Assembly: GCA_913058185.1 (NCBI GenBank)
Contig: CAJXQX010000031.1
Coordinates: 1 to 40,828 of the forward strand
Length of the DNA: 40,828 nucleotides
From: an uncultured Verrucomicrobiota bacterium
Lineage (GTDB): Bacteria > Verrucomicrobiota > Verrucomicrobiia > Opitutales > Opitutaceae
Direction of reading: 5' to 3'
The position numbers were made by a program, and so were the translations under genes. Of this stretch, positions 15,723-24,909 are shown piece after piece (position 1 is the stretch's first letter; each line of letters starts with the position of its first letter). The notes beneath the pieces are model-generated. The model had not been told where the DNA came from. It did not search any database and was given only the letters and a program-made list of their open reading frames with translations.

Positions 15723-16727
15723 ATGAATAAAATTCGATTAGCAATCTTGGGCACTGGCGGGATGGCCGCAGAGCATGTCGAGCGATTCATGAAGAATCCC
15801 GATGTCGCCATCGTTGCGTTGGGTGATGTTTCGACCACGGTGATGGAACGTTTTAAGACGGACACGGGGCTCGATGCTGTTGAGCCCGTTCCGGAAATGT
15901 TTACGGATGCGGCCACGATGTTTGCTGAGGCTGAGTTGGATGCGGTGATCATCATCACTCCGCACACGCTGCACTTCGATCATGCGATGCTCGCAGCCGA
16001 TGCAGGGCTACATGTGTTTATGGAGAAACCGATGGTGAATTCGTCGGATCAGGCGCATGCGCTCGCAAAACGATTCAGTGATCTCGATAAGGTATTCATC
16101 GTGGGCTACAATACGCCTTGCCGGCCGGAGTTTGATTTTCTGCGCACGACGATTCGCAATCAGTCGTTGGGAAAACTGGAGTTGATCAGTGGCTATCTCT
16201 CCCAGAATTGGATGAAGCTCACGGAAGGGACCTGGCGGCAGCAACCCGAGTTGTCCGGTGGGGGACAGGCCTACGACAGCGGTGCCCATTTGCTCAATTC
16301 GCTGTGTTGGAGCGTCGAGTCGGACATCGCGGAAGTGTTTACGTTTCTCGATAACCGAGGCACCCCGGTGGACATCAATTCTTCGATCAACTTACGATTC
16401 ACCAAGGGCGTGATGGCAAGTGTGGTGGTGAGTGGTAACTGCGCGACGGATGGGGCCGACTTGCACTTCATGTTTGAGCATGGGCGGATCGATATCGATG
16501 GCTGGGAAGGCAAATGGATCAAGGTGTGGCAGGCCGACGAGCGCGTGGAAAATCCGTCGCTCTCCGGTGAGCCCCAGACTCCGAATGATAACTTCATCGA
16601 TGCGATACTGGGCCGAGCCGAACCGCGCACTTCGATTCAAAACGGAATCGTGCAAAGCGAGTTGATGGACGCGATCTACGAATCGGCGAAGACGGGCCTT
16701 CCGGCTAAACCAACCGCGAAAGGCTGA
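15723..16727 (+). CDS. Gfo/Idh/MocA-family oxidoreductase (cytoplasmic)
   Basis: 334 aa from ATG 15723; the 35 codons upstream in frame are repeat sequence. Rossmann fold at the N-terminus (ILGTGGMAAEHVERF), the MEKPM catalytic-lysine motif at about residue 100, and a DSGAH motif at about 184 in GGGQAYDSGAHLLN. No signal peptide, so it should act in the cytoplasm as an NAD(P)-dependent sugar or polyol dehydrogenase. It leads a tight five-gene cluster (36 bp to the next sulfatase), which suggests it processes sugar released by the sulfatases. The substrate is not predictable. Confidence 0.9.
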   Translation: MNKIRLAILGTGGMAAEHVERFMKNPDVAIVALGDVSTTVMERFKTDTGLDAVEPVPEMFTDAATMFAEAELDAVIIITPHTLHFDHAMLAADAGLHVFMEKPMVNSSDQAHALAKRFSDLDKVFIVGYNTPCRPEFDFLRTTIRNQSLGKLELISGYLSQNWMKLTEGTWRQQPELSGGGQAYDSGAHLLNSLCWSVESDIAEVFTFLDNRGTPVDINSSINLRFTKGVMASVVVSGNCATDGADLHFMFEHGRIDIDGWEGKWIKVWQADERVENPSLSGEPQTPNDNFIDAILGRAEPRTSIQNGIVQSELMDAIYESAKTGLPAKPTAKG

Positions 16728-16762
16728 GCCCCATTTTCTGCTCCCAGCTAAACCCTTTCATT

Positions 16763-18316
16763 ATGAGATTTTTGCTTCCGTTTTATTCGTCGCTGGTGGT
16801 CCTGAGTGTCGTGTCACTCGGCGCCGCTCGGCCGTTGAATATCCTCTATATCATGTCGGACGATCATGCGGCGCATGCAATCAGTGCGTATGGGGGACGG
16901 CTGGCTGCGGTGGCTCCAACGCCCAATCTTGATCGACTCGCTCACGAAGGCATGCGTTTCACCAATGCGTTTGTGACCAACTCGATTTGCACGCCGAGTC
17001 GGGCGGTGATTATGACCGGCAAATACTCGCATCGTAACGGAGTCTACAAATTTACCGGCCTTGATCAGAGTCAACCTACGTTGCCCAAGTATATGCAGGC
17101 CCATGATTACCAGACCGGCTTTGTTGGTAAATACCACCTGCACACCAATCCGGTCGGTTTCGATCATTGGGCAATCTTGCCAGGGCAGGGGAAGTATCAT
17201 GACACCGCCTTCGTCGAGATGGGGGATGAGGATGAATCCGGTATCGTGGCGAAGGGCAAAAAGACCGCTTATCCCGGTTGGCACTCGACCGACATCATCA
17301 CCAAGAAGGCTCTCGACTGGTTTAAACAGGATCGTGACCCAGCCCAACCGTTTTTCTTCATGCTGCATTACAAGGCGCCACATGATCCTTGGCAAAATGC
17401 GTATCGCTACGACGACTACCTGGCCGAGGTGGAAATTCCCGAGCCGGATAATTTGATGGACAGCGGCTCCGGCCGATCTCCGGCCATTGAGCAATCCACG
17501 CAGGAGATCGCCGGAAGATCGCATCACACTCAATTTACCCCTGAGTTTAAGGCGATGCCGGCGAGCCCCGAAAAACGTCACCTTGTGTATCAGGATTACA
17601 TGAAACGCTACCTACGCTGCGTCAAAGGTATCGATGACAATTTGGGAAGAGTTTTTGACTACTTGGACGAGTCAGGCTTGGCGGAAAATACCATCGTGAT
17701 CTACACCGCGGACCAGGGATTCTTCCTCGGGGAACACGGGCTTTACGACAAACGATTCATGTATGAGGAAGCCCTGCGGGTGCCGTTAATGGTGAGATGG
17801 CCGGGACAGGTGGAACCGGGCAGTGTGTGTGACGAGTTGGTGCTCAATTTGGATTATCCCGAAACGATTCTCGACCTCGCCGGCCGAGACGTGCCGGTGG
17901 ATATGCAGGGGCGAAGTCTCGTGCCCTTGTTTAAACAGGAGCCGGTGAACGATTGGCGGGACGCCTTCTACTACCGTTACTATTTTTCCCATTTTGATAC
18001 CCCGGCCCATGTTGGAGTGCGCACAGCCACGGAAAAACTGATTCATTACGACGGAATGGATGAGTGGGAGTTCTACGATCTCACCGAAGACCCCACGGAG
18101 ATGAACAATCGAATAGGGGACCCTCGCTATCGCTCACGGGTCAGTGCCTTGAAAAAGCAACTCAGCGAGCTGCAGGAGGCAGTCGGAGACTCACCAGGAG
18201 ATATCGGAAACCAACCGTGGACTGGGAATAGCGAGCTCGATCAAAAGGCGGCCAGAGGAGAAAAAACCCAAGCGGAGCGGCTGAACGTTCTGCGGCAAGC
18301 GCGAGGGGGGAAATAG
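16763..18316 (+). CDS. sulfatase (S1 family, Cys-type), secreted
   Basis: 517 aa with a Sec signal peptide (about 1-22). Metal-binding MSDDHAAHAISAYGG, formylglycine motif C76-T-P-S-R80 followed by AVIMTGKYSHRNGVY, VGKYHLH, and the distal YTADQGFFLGEHGLYDKR region, which resembles sulfatases such as iduronate-2-sulfatase relatives. It should cleave a sulfate ester on an exported or extracellular glycan. Second gene of the operon; the next sulfatase starts 1 bp after its stop codon, so the two are very likely co-translated. Confidence 0.93.
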   Translation: MRFLLPFYSSLVVLSVVSLGAARPLNILYIMSDDHAAHAISAYGGRLAAVAPTPNLDRLAHEGMRFTNAFVTNSICTPSRAVIMTGKYSHRNGVYKFTGLDQSQPTLPKYMQAHDYQTGFVGKYHLHTNPVGFDHWAILPGQGKYHDTAFVEMGDEDESGIVAKGKKTAYPGWHSTDIITKKALDWFKQDRDPAQPFFFMLHYKAPHDPWQNAYRYDDYLAEVEIPEPDNLMDSGSGRSPAIEQSTQEIAGRSHHTQFTPEFKAMPASPEKRHLVYQDYMKRYLRCVKGIDDNLGRVFDYLDESGLAENTIVIYTADQGFFLGEHGLYDKRFMYEEALRVPLMVRWPGQVEPGSVCDELVLNLDYPETILDLAGRDVPVDMQGRSLVPLFKQEPVNDWRDAFYYRYYFSHFDTPAHVGVRTATEKLIHYDGMDEWEFYDLTEDPTEMNNRIGDPRYRSRVSALKKQLSELQEAVGDSPGDIGNQPWTGNSELDQKAARGEKTQAERLNVLRQARGGK

Positions 18317-18317
18317 G

Positions 18318-19817
18318 ATGAAGGAGGTGCGCCGTTTCTACGTCATCCTGGTCGGCCTGGTGCTCCTGCCCAATCTTATCTGGGCGGCCTTACCCAACAT
18401 CATTGTCATCATGGCCGATGACATGGGCTACGGTGATGTCGGTTCTTATAATGCGGATAGTCGAATAACCACACCCCACCTGGATCGATTGGCCGCACAA
18501 GGGATTCGATTTACCGATGCACACTCCGCGGATTCAGTTTGCACGCCTTCGCGTTACGGACTGTTGACGGGACGCTATTGTTGGCGAACCCCATTGAAAC
18601 GCTCGGTGTTGTTTAATTATGAACCACCTTTGATCGAGGCTGACCGCCTGACGATTGCCTCCCTGTTGAAGGCCAAGGGATATCGAACCGCAATGGCCGG
18701 AAAGTGGCACTTGGGTTTGGGGTTTACCGCGAAGCCATACCATACCGTGGATTTCGATGCCCCGTTGCCTTGGAAGGGCGGACCGCTGCCGGACCGGGCG
18801 GTGAGTGAAAGCATTGATTTTTCGGTTCCGGTCTTCGGCGGACCAGAAGAATTGGGTTTTGATGAAACGTATTACACGGCGGGGTGCTCGACCGATCAGG
18901 AACCATTTTGTTTTATCGAAAATGGACGTTTCCTCGAGATGGAAAAGGCGTCCTACCGGCATCCGGCGGGCAGTTGGCGCAGCGGGATGACGGCGACGGA
19001 TTGGGATAACAAAACCGTGGATGTGGCGTTCACAAATTAGTCCTTGGAATTCATCGAACGCACTCGCGAGGCTCAGCCCGAGCAGCCCTTTTTCCTCTAT
19101 CTCCCGTTATCGTCCCCGCACTCTCCCCATGTCACGTCAGATTTCGCCTTGGGTCAGTCTGAAGCCGGCGTTCGGGGCGACATGGTATGGCTGGTTGATT
19201 GGTGCGTGGGACAGATTACCGCAAAACTTGACGCTCTGGGAGTGGCCGAAAATACCTTAATTATTGTCACCAGTGATAACGGTCCTCTGCCCGGTTCGCT
19301 GGAACCCGGTGCGCCCGAAGGAACGGCCCGAATCACGAATGGCCACCGTGCGGCCGGTCCGTTGCGCGGCCAGAAAGCACGCGTTTGGGAAGGGGGGCAT
19401 CGCGTGCCGTTCTTGGCTCGTTGGCCCGGCCAAATCGCGGCGGGTGCCGTGAGTGATGATATGCTTTGTCTCACTGACTTGCTGGCCAGCTTCGCCGCGT
19501 TGGTCGGAGAGCGATTACCTCCAACTGCGGGTGAAGACAGTTTTAACCGGCTTCCGGTTTTAAAGGGTGAAACCATCGAGGCCCGGCCTGCCATGGTGCA
19601 CCATTCCAGCACCGCCTTCTCACTGCGCAGCGGGAAATGGAAAATCGTGTTTGGTCTGGGTAAGAATCGAATCACACCGGCCGAAGGAAAAGGTTATCTT
19701 TTTGATGTGGAAACGGATCCCTATGAGACCGATAATCTCTGGCAAGATCGACCGGAAATCGTGGCAGAACTGACGAAACGATTCGCCGAAATTCAATCAA
19801 GCGGAACGAGTCGATGA
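18318..19817 (+). pseudogene. sulfatase (S1 family) interrupted by an in-frame amber codon
   Basis: One sulfatase reading frame broken by TAG at 19038-19040; both halves are in the same frame. The N-terminal half (240 aa) has a signal peptide (about 1-24), IVIMADDMGYGDVGSY, the formylglycine motif C75-T-P-S-R79, and MAGKWHLGLGF. The second half continues with SLEFIERTREAQPEQPFFLY, VTSDNGPLPGS and the C-terminal FDVETDPYETDNLW. The codon would be Lys, Gln or Glu in an intact relative, so one substitution explains it. TAG ends other genes here, so recoding is unlikely. The options are a true nonsense mutation (both halves would lack part of the active site), a polymorphism, or an assembly error. 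Without the stop, the protein would be 499 aa, normal for the family. Confidence 0.85.
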
Positions 19818-19833
19818 TGAGCCTTAATTGTAT

Positions 19834-19884
19834 ATGAAATTCCTGAAACTCGCGTCTATTATTTGTGCTCTGGCAATATTATGA
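19834..19884 (+). CDS. 16-residue signal-peptide-like leader ORF overlapping the ThuA start
   Basis: ATG 19834 opens MKFLKLASIICALAIL, ending in TGA at 19882-19884. That stop overlaps the ATG of the next gene (ATGA), the usual sign of translational coupling. The peptide looks like a bare signal sequence. It could be a leader peptide, or the remains of an earlier signal sequence displaced by a frameshift. Too short to support a function. Confidence 0.3.
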   Translation: MKFLKLASIICALAIL

Positions 19885-20783
19885 AAATCTTCTGCTGCTT
19901 CTTTTTATTCACTGCCACGGTTGGCATTCTCTTGGCCGACCCGGTTCATGTGCTGGTGTGGGATGAGCGCCAACCACGTCAATCGGAAGCGTATGACAAC
20001 TTCCTCGGTAATGAAATTGCGCAACGGCTCGCAGCTAAGGGCTCGGAACTGGAACTGCGCTCCGTCGCACTCGATGACCCCGAGCAGGGATTGATCGAAG
20101 CCGATCTCAAATGGGCTGATGTGCTGATCTGGTGGGGGCATGCCCGGCACAGTGACCTGACCATTGAAAATAGCATGCGGGTGCTGGATCGGGTGCTCAC
20201 GGGGAAATTGGACCTCATCACTTTGCATTCCGCCCATTGGTCGCGCCCCTTCGTGGCGGCAATGAATTGGCGAACCGAGCAAGACGCACGAGAGCAATTT
20301 GCTCAGAGTCATCCCGATCAAACCGGGGTTTTCACTTTCATCGATCCGCCCAAGGAACGCACCGTGCCCTTGCACGGCAGTGTGATCACTCCGGCCTATT
20401 TTGCCTGGAAGAAAATTAAAAAGAATTACGACGTCGCCGTCCATCTGCCCTGGTGCTGCTTCCCCGACTATCGACCCGACGGGAAATCGGGCACCTTAAA
20501 ACTGATGTCAGCGGATCACCCCATCGCCGCGGGTTTACCTGCCACCCTGATTGTGCCGCAGACCGAAATGTATAACGAACCCTTTCACGTGCCCGCGCCC
20601 GACGAGGTTATCTTTGAGGAGACCTGGGAACTGGGTGAGCGTTTCCGCAGCGGTATGATTTGGGAAATTGGGCAGGGCAAGGTCTTCTACTTTCGTCCCG
20701 GCCACGAAACTTACCCGATCTTCAAGCAACCGGAGATTATCCAGATTCTAGCCAACGCCTCCCTTTGGTTGGGCCAAGATTAA
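19881..20783 (+). CDS. ThuA-like domain protein, exported
   Basis: 300 aa from ATG 19881; signal peptide to about residue 19 (LLADP). The body matches the ThuA (trehalose-utilisation) fold: VHVLVWDERQP, DVLIWWGHARHSDL, LDLITLHSAHWSRPF, MSADHPIAAGLP and GQGKVFYFRPGHETYP. ThuA-like proteins are glutamine-amidotransferase-like and associated with sugar metabolism in Planctomycetes and Verrucomicrobia; the reaction is not known. Fourth gene of the operon; the following sulfatase begins 3 bp later. Confidence 0.9.
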   Translation: MKIFCCFFLFTATVGILLADPVHVLVWDERQPRQSEAYDNFLGNEIAQRLAAKGSELELRSVALDDPEQGLIEADLKWADVLIWWGHARHSDLTIENSMRVLDRVLTGKLDLITLHSAHWSRPFVAAMNWRTEQDAREQFAQSHPDQTGVFTFIDPPKERTVPLHGSVITPAYFAWKKIKKNYDVAVHLPWCCFPDYRPDGKSGTLKLMSADHPIAAGLPATLIVPQTEMYNEPFHVPAPDEVIFEETWELGERFRSGMIWEIGQGKVFYFRPGHETYPIFKQPEIIQILANASLWLGQD

Positions 20784-20786
20784 GTG

Positions 20787-22421
20787 ATGAAAATTGCGAT
20801 TATCTTGTCCGGAGTGCTCCTCCCGATGCTGCCTGCAGCAGAACGTTCTCCCCCCGTTCAGGCCGCAACGAATCGGCCCAATATCGTCTTTATATTGGCC
20901 GATGATCTCGGGCTGGGAGACACGAATATTTACGGGGGAGATCGGTGTCAGATCGAAACGCCGAACATCGATGCGCTGGCCAGAGGAGGACTCCGATTCA
21001 CGGACGCGCATCCCAGTGCTTCGGTGTGTCGTCCCACGCGGCAAGCGATCATGACGGGGCGCTACAACTGGCGGTTCGGTTCTCCGGTGACCAACGGCCC
21101 GTGGGGGTTTTGCGGGCCTCGGCCCGGCAGTGAGAAGTCGACCTTGGCCAAGGTGCTACAGCGGTCGGGTTATCACACGGGTTACGTCGGTAAATGGCAT
21201 TTGGGGACGACCATGACGACGCTCGATGGGCAGACTCAGGGACCCACCAACGTCGATTATACGCAGCCCCTGATTTATGGTCCGCAACAGTTCGGCTTTG
21301 AAGAGAGTTTTATCCTGCCGGGGTCGCTCGACATGTTTCCTTACGTCTTTGCTCGGAATCACGAGTGGCAGGGCGAAGTGACCGCGCAGAAGGGATGGAG
21401 TGCGTTTAATCGCGTCGGCCCGGCGGCCAGTGATTTCGAAGATCTCGAGGTTTTGGAAACCTTCTACACCGAGGCGGAAGACTACCTCATGAAGCGGAGT
21501 GCGGAGCAGCCGTTCTTCCTCTTCCTCGCCCTGACCGCACCCCATACGCCGACCAGCCCTGGCATTAAATGGCGCGGCCAAAGTGAGCTGGGGGTTTATG
21601 GGGACTTTGTCATGGAGGTGGACCATGCCGTGGAGCGGGTAATGGACACCTTAAAACGGCAGGGGCTTGATCAAAATACCTTGGTGATTTTTTCGTCTGA
21701 TCATGGTGCGGCCCCCTATGCCGGGAACATTCTCAAAGCGACCCCTGGGCAGATCCACTTGCTGGAGGAAAAGGGACATTATGCCAGTGGCCCCCATCGG
21801 GGGTTTAAGTTCAGTGTTTATGAGGGAGGGCTGAGGGTGCCCTTGATCGCACACTGGCCTGCTGCCATCGAAGCAGGACGCACCAGCGACGCCTTGGTCG
21901 GACTCAACGACCTCATGGCCACCTTGGCCGAGATATCGGGAACAAGTCTGAGTGCGGAGGAAGGCCCCGACTCCGTCAGCTTCGCGAGTGTATTGCGCGA
22001 TGCGGATTCAGATTCGCCGCGTCGACACCTGCTCATGCAATCCGCTCAGGAGGTTTTTGTGGTCCGGGATGGCGATTGGAAACTCTGTCTGGGACCGGGA
22101 AGCGGGACCAAGGACTTGCACCTGATCGAGCCACTCTCGAGCGTGAGTTGGATCAACGCTTTGGCCGATTTTAAGCCCCCTCTGAATCGACAAAAATTAA
22201 CCAAACCCCCCTTCGTGCAGCTCTTTAACTTGGCTAGTGATCCTCACGAGGACCACAACCTGGCTGCCGAGCATCCCGCCCAAATCGCGGCCATGGTGAC
22301 GTTGTTGGAACAGAATATCACGGCGGGACGAAGTAACCCCGGGCCGGCGTTGACCAACGACCGTAGAGTTCTGATCCACCAACGTCTCCCCGACGTCGTC
22401 AAAGAACAACTACGTCCGTAG
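20787..22421 (+). CDS. sulfatase (S1 family, Cys-type), secreted
   Basis: 544 aa; the start is the ATG at 20787 (a GTG sits 3 bp earlier, right after the ThuA stop). Signal peptide about 1-18, then IVFILADDLGLGDTNIYGG, formylglycine motif C81-R-P-T-R85 followed by QAIMTGRYNWRFG, VGKWHLGT, and VIFSSDHGAAPYAG. Longer inserts than usual around residues 200-300. It should desulfate the same polysaccharide as its operon partners, perhaps at a different position. Last gene of the operon; the 209 bp to the next gene hold no recognisable element. Confidence 0.93.
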   Translation: MKIAIILSGVLLPMLPAAERSPPVQAATNRPNIVFILADDLGLGDTNIYGGDRCQIETPNIDALARGGLRFTDAHPSASVCRPTRQAIMTGRYNWRFGSPVTNGPWGFCGPRPGSEKSTLAKVLQRSGYHTGYVGKWHLGTTMTTLDGQTQGPTNVDYTQPLIYGPQQFGFEESFILPGSLDMFPYVFARNHEWQGEVTAQKGWSAFNRVGPAASDFEDLEVLETFYTEAEDYLMKRSAEQPFFLFLALTAPHTPTSPGIKWRGQSELGVYGDFVMEVDHAVERVMDTLKRQGLDQNTLVIFSSDHGAAPYAGNILKATPGQIHLLEEKGHYASGPHRGFKFSVYEGGLRVPLIAHWPAAIEAGRTSDALVGLNDLMATLAEISGTSLSAEEGPDSVSFASVLRDADSDSPRRHLLMQSAQEVFVVRDGDWKLCLGPGSGTKDLHLIEPLSSVSWINALADFKPPLNRQKLTKPPFVQLFNLASDPHEDHNLAAEHPAQIAAMVTLLEQNITAGRSNPGPALTNDRRVLIHQRLPDVVKEQLRP

Positions 22422-22630
22422 GAATGGTAAGGGGTAGTCAGAAGACGTCAGACTCGTGACTCTTAGCTGGAACAGTTGGGCCAAAGGTGGACGTCGATTT
22501 TGATCATCCTGAGGGTGGCGAAAGGGGACGGTGTTACTTCTCCGACGGCTTGTCCCGCTACGGGCTTGAGCTGATGTAGGCGGGGCCGTTATATCAGGCG
22601 ATCGCGAACGATTGCCGCAGCCCTCTTTTT

Positions 22631-24748
22631 TTGAATATCCAGTCTCGCTGGTTGGCGACGGTGGGGGCGTTTCGATTTTTTGTTGGCGGCGGTTTGTTGG
22701 CGTTGGGACCGGCTCTCGTGATTGAGGCGAGTCCGCAGCCCGGTGAAGTTTACCGCGAATACATTATTTCTAACGATGGTAACGATTGGCGGGTGACGAA
22801 TCCGACGGCGACTGATCCGGGAGCGCTCGCGTTTTTACCCAACCCGATTTTGCGGACCGACCCGATTTCGCTGGCGGGGGCCGTTCGGGCGGAAGCGGTG
22901 TTAGATGCCTGGGGCGGCCACGTTCGCACGATCGATCGACGCCTGCGTTTTAATGGCAACGATTGGCTAGATGTTCCTCGTCCGCTGGGGGCCGATGGCG
23001 CTGCCTTGTCCTCGTTTTACTACACCCAGCACAATCCGGAGATTCCGGTGCCGCTTGAGTATCTGCGGTCGGGGGAGAATACCGTGGAGGGAATTTGCGG
23101 GAGCGAGCGGCTTGGCGGTTGGGGGCAATGGGGGATGTATGCGGTCGTTTTGCGGGTTTATTATGACCCAGCGGTCGTGACTGCTCCCGTGGGGCACATT
23201 ATCAGTCCGGTCAGGGGAGGCATTCTCAGGGAGAACCCGACCGTGGCGCTCGCCGCCGCCAGCCCGCAGGGGATCAGCCGGGTGGATGTGTTCGCGTGGT
23301 ATGACGGCTACGATGAGAACGGCGACGGAGTCGGCCTAGATTGGCATAAGGCCTTGTTCGCCGGCTCGCTCGGTGCGGAGCCGGTGCCGAGCGGCCACGT
23401 GGGCACGGTGCGCGAGGCGCCTTACAATCTCGTTTGGGATACGAACTGGGTGCCCGACCAAGCGGAGGGTGGCGTCCGGTTGGTGGCGCGGATTCAAGAT
23501 CAATCGGGTCTTTGGATGGTCACGTCAATCGTCGATGAGCTTTCTCTGGTGCGAGAGGAGTTTTCCGTGCGGCTCTTCGGTGTCGAAGCGTTGCCTCCGG
23601 CCTTTGGAGTCCGGGCGGGCTCCTTGATTGCACGTCTGAGCAACATTCCGTTACCCGAGGCAGAGGAACTTGAGGGGGTGATCGAGGCGGGGCTTCACTA
23701 TCGCACGTGGAATGGCTGGGACGGCTTCCATGAACCGTTTCGGCTCAACAACCATCTGCACGACAACGAGGGGAGGAATCACTTTTACGACCACGACCTC
23801 ATTCCGATTCCGGTTGGTGAGCTGAATGCCGGTGACAATGCGTTTGGGATCCGCTCCGACTACACGGGACATGCCTTGGAGGTGCTCACTCCGGGGCCAG
23901 CTCTCGTGATTCGCTTTCGGAAAATAAGTTCAGCGACGCGACTCATCAACCTATCGGGACGCGCTCGGTTGACCGCGGGTGAAGGGAATTTGATCGTCGG
24001 AGTGGTCTTCGAGGGCGGGGGCACCCGCTCGGTGCTGGTGCGCGGGATCGGTCCCGGTCTGACGGAATTTGGGGTGGCTGGCGCTTTATCCGATCCGTCG
24101 CTGCATCTTCGGCAGGCCACCACCTCGATCGCGGACAACTTGAACTGGGAGGAATCAGGGGAGGTTGAAACGATCTCCTCTGCCACCAGCCGTCTCGGGG
24201 CATTTCCGCTGGTTACCCAGCCCAAGGATGCTGCGATCCACGTGCCATTGGCGGCCGGCGTATTCACGGCGCAAATCCAGTCGGCCGATGCGTCGGCGGG
24301 AATTGCCTTGGCCGAAATATATGACGCTGGGGCTGAGTCGGCCAGGGGGGAGGCGTTGCGCATGATCAATCTATCCATGCGTGCGCCCGTGGAAGGTGGC
24401 GACGGGACCTTGATTGCGGGGTTCGTCATTTCCGGCACCACTCCATTGCGCGTATTGCTGCGTGGGGTCGGACCGAGTCTGATTCCTTTCGGAGTGGTCA
24501 ACGCGGTGGGTGATCCGCGACTTGTTTTGTTTGGCCCGGATGGGGAGATAGCGACCAATGAGGATTGGGCAGGGGCTGCCGATGTGCGGGCGGCGTCCGA
24601 ACTCGTGGGCGCGTTCACGCTCACCAGTGATCGGGATGCGGCCATACTCGTGACGCTGCCGCCTGGCCCGTATTCGTTACACATTCAAGCCGAACCGGGA
24701 GACGAAGGCGTCGCTTTGGTGGAGATATACGAACTGCCGGGATCTTGA
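22631..24748 (+). CDS. secreted multidomain protein with two C-terminal verrucomicrobial repeat domains
   Basis: 705 aa with a signal-like hydrophobic N-terminus (about 8-33). No ATG is available: TTG 22631 is used, and the true start could be the GTG slightly downstream. The N-terminal half has beta-rich regions with FNGNDWLDVPRPLG, and an Ig-like linker (PVGHIISPVRGGILRENP). Residues about 440-575 and 582-703 are two copies of a domain with the pattern RLINLSxRxxxxxGxGxLIxGFVxxG, VLxRGxGPxLxxFGV and DPxLxLx, ending EIYD/EIYE. This domain is widespread at the C-terminus of exported Verrucomicrobia proteins. Role: probably cell-surface or extracellular carbohydrate binding or structure; inferred only. 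Confidence 0.75.
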   Translation: MNIQSRWLATVGAFRFFVGGGLLALGPALVIEASPQPGEVYREYIISNDGNDWRVTNPTATDPGALAFLPNPILRTDPISLAGAVRAEAVLDAWGGHVRTIDRRLRFNGNDWLDVPRPLGADGAALSSFYYTQHNPEIPVPLEYLRSGENTVEGICGSERLGGWGQWGMYAVVLRVYYDPAVVTAPVGHIISPVRGGILRENPTVALAAASPQGISRVDVFAWYDGYDENGDGVGLDWHKALFAGSLGAEPVPSGHVGTVREAPYNLVWDTNWVPDQAEGGVRLVARIQDQSGLWMVTSIVDELSLVREEFSVRLFGVEALPPAFGVRAGSLIARLSNIPLPEAEELEGVIEAGLHYRTWNGWDGFHEPFRLNNHLHDNEGRNHFYDHDLIPIPVGELNAGDNAFGIRSDYTGHALEVLTPGPALVIRFRKISSATRLINLSGRARLTAGEGNLIVGVVFEGGGTRSVLVRGIGPGLTEFGVAGALSDPSLHLRQATTSIADNLNWEESGEVETISSATSRLGAFPLVTQPKDAAIHVPLAAGVFTAQIQSADASAGIALAEIYDAGAESARGEALRMINLSMRAPVEGGDGTLIAGFVISGTTPLRVLLRGVGPSLIPFGVVNAVGDPRLVLFGPDGEIATNEDWAGAADVRAASELVGAFTLTSDRDAAILVTLPPGPYSLHIQAEPGDEGVALVEIYELPGS

Positions 24749-24798
24749 CGGTGGGCAGGGATCGTTGTGGCTGGGGAGCCGATAGATTCCGATCTGCG

Positions 24799-24860
24799 CG
24801 CCCCCCCCCAAAAAAAAAAGGGTCTGACGTGAAAGATAAAGATTCAGGTTCCACCCCGTG
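24799..24860. repeat. homopolymer block and GTCTGACGTGAAAG repeat
   Basis: Nine C (24801-24809) followed directly by ten A (24810-24819), then GGGTCTGACGTGAAAG and CAGGTTCCACCCC. The last part resembles intergenic GGGTCTGAC-type repeats. The C9A10 tract is prone to slippage and to sequencing error. Confidence 0.45.
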
Positions 24861-24909
24861 AAATCTGCTGACAGCGGTGGCTAGGTTCGCCCACTTTTAT
24901 TCACTTCAT

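Noticed and set aside
18318-19817. TAG as a sense codon in this organism
   Set aside because: TAG ends several intact genes in the window (7693, 13540, 16763, 34115 and others), so a recoded TAG is not credible; the internal amber is a mutation or an error.
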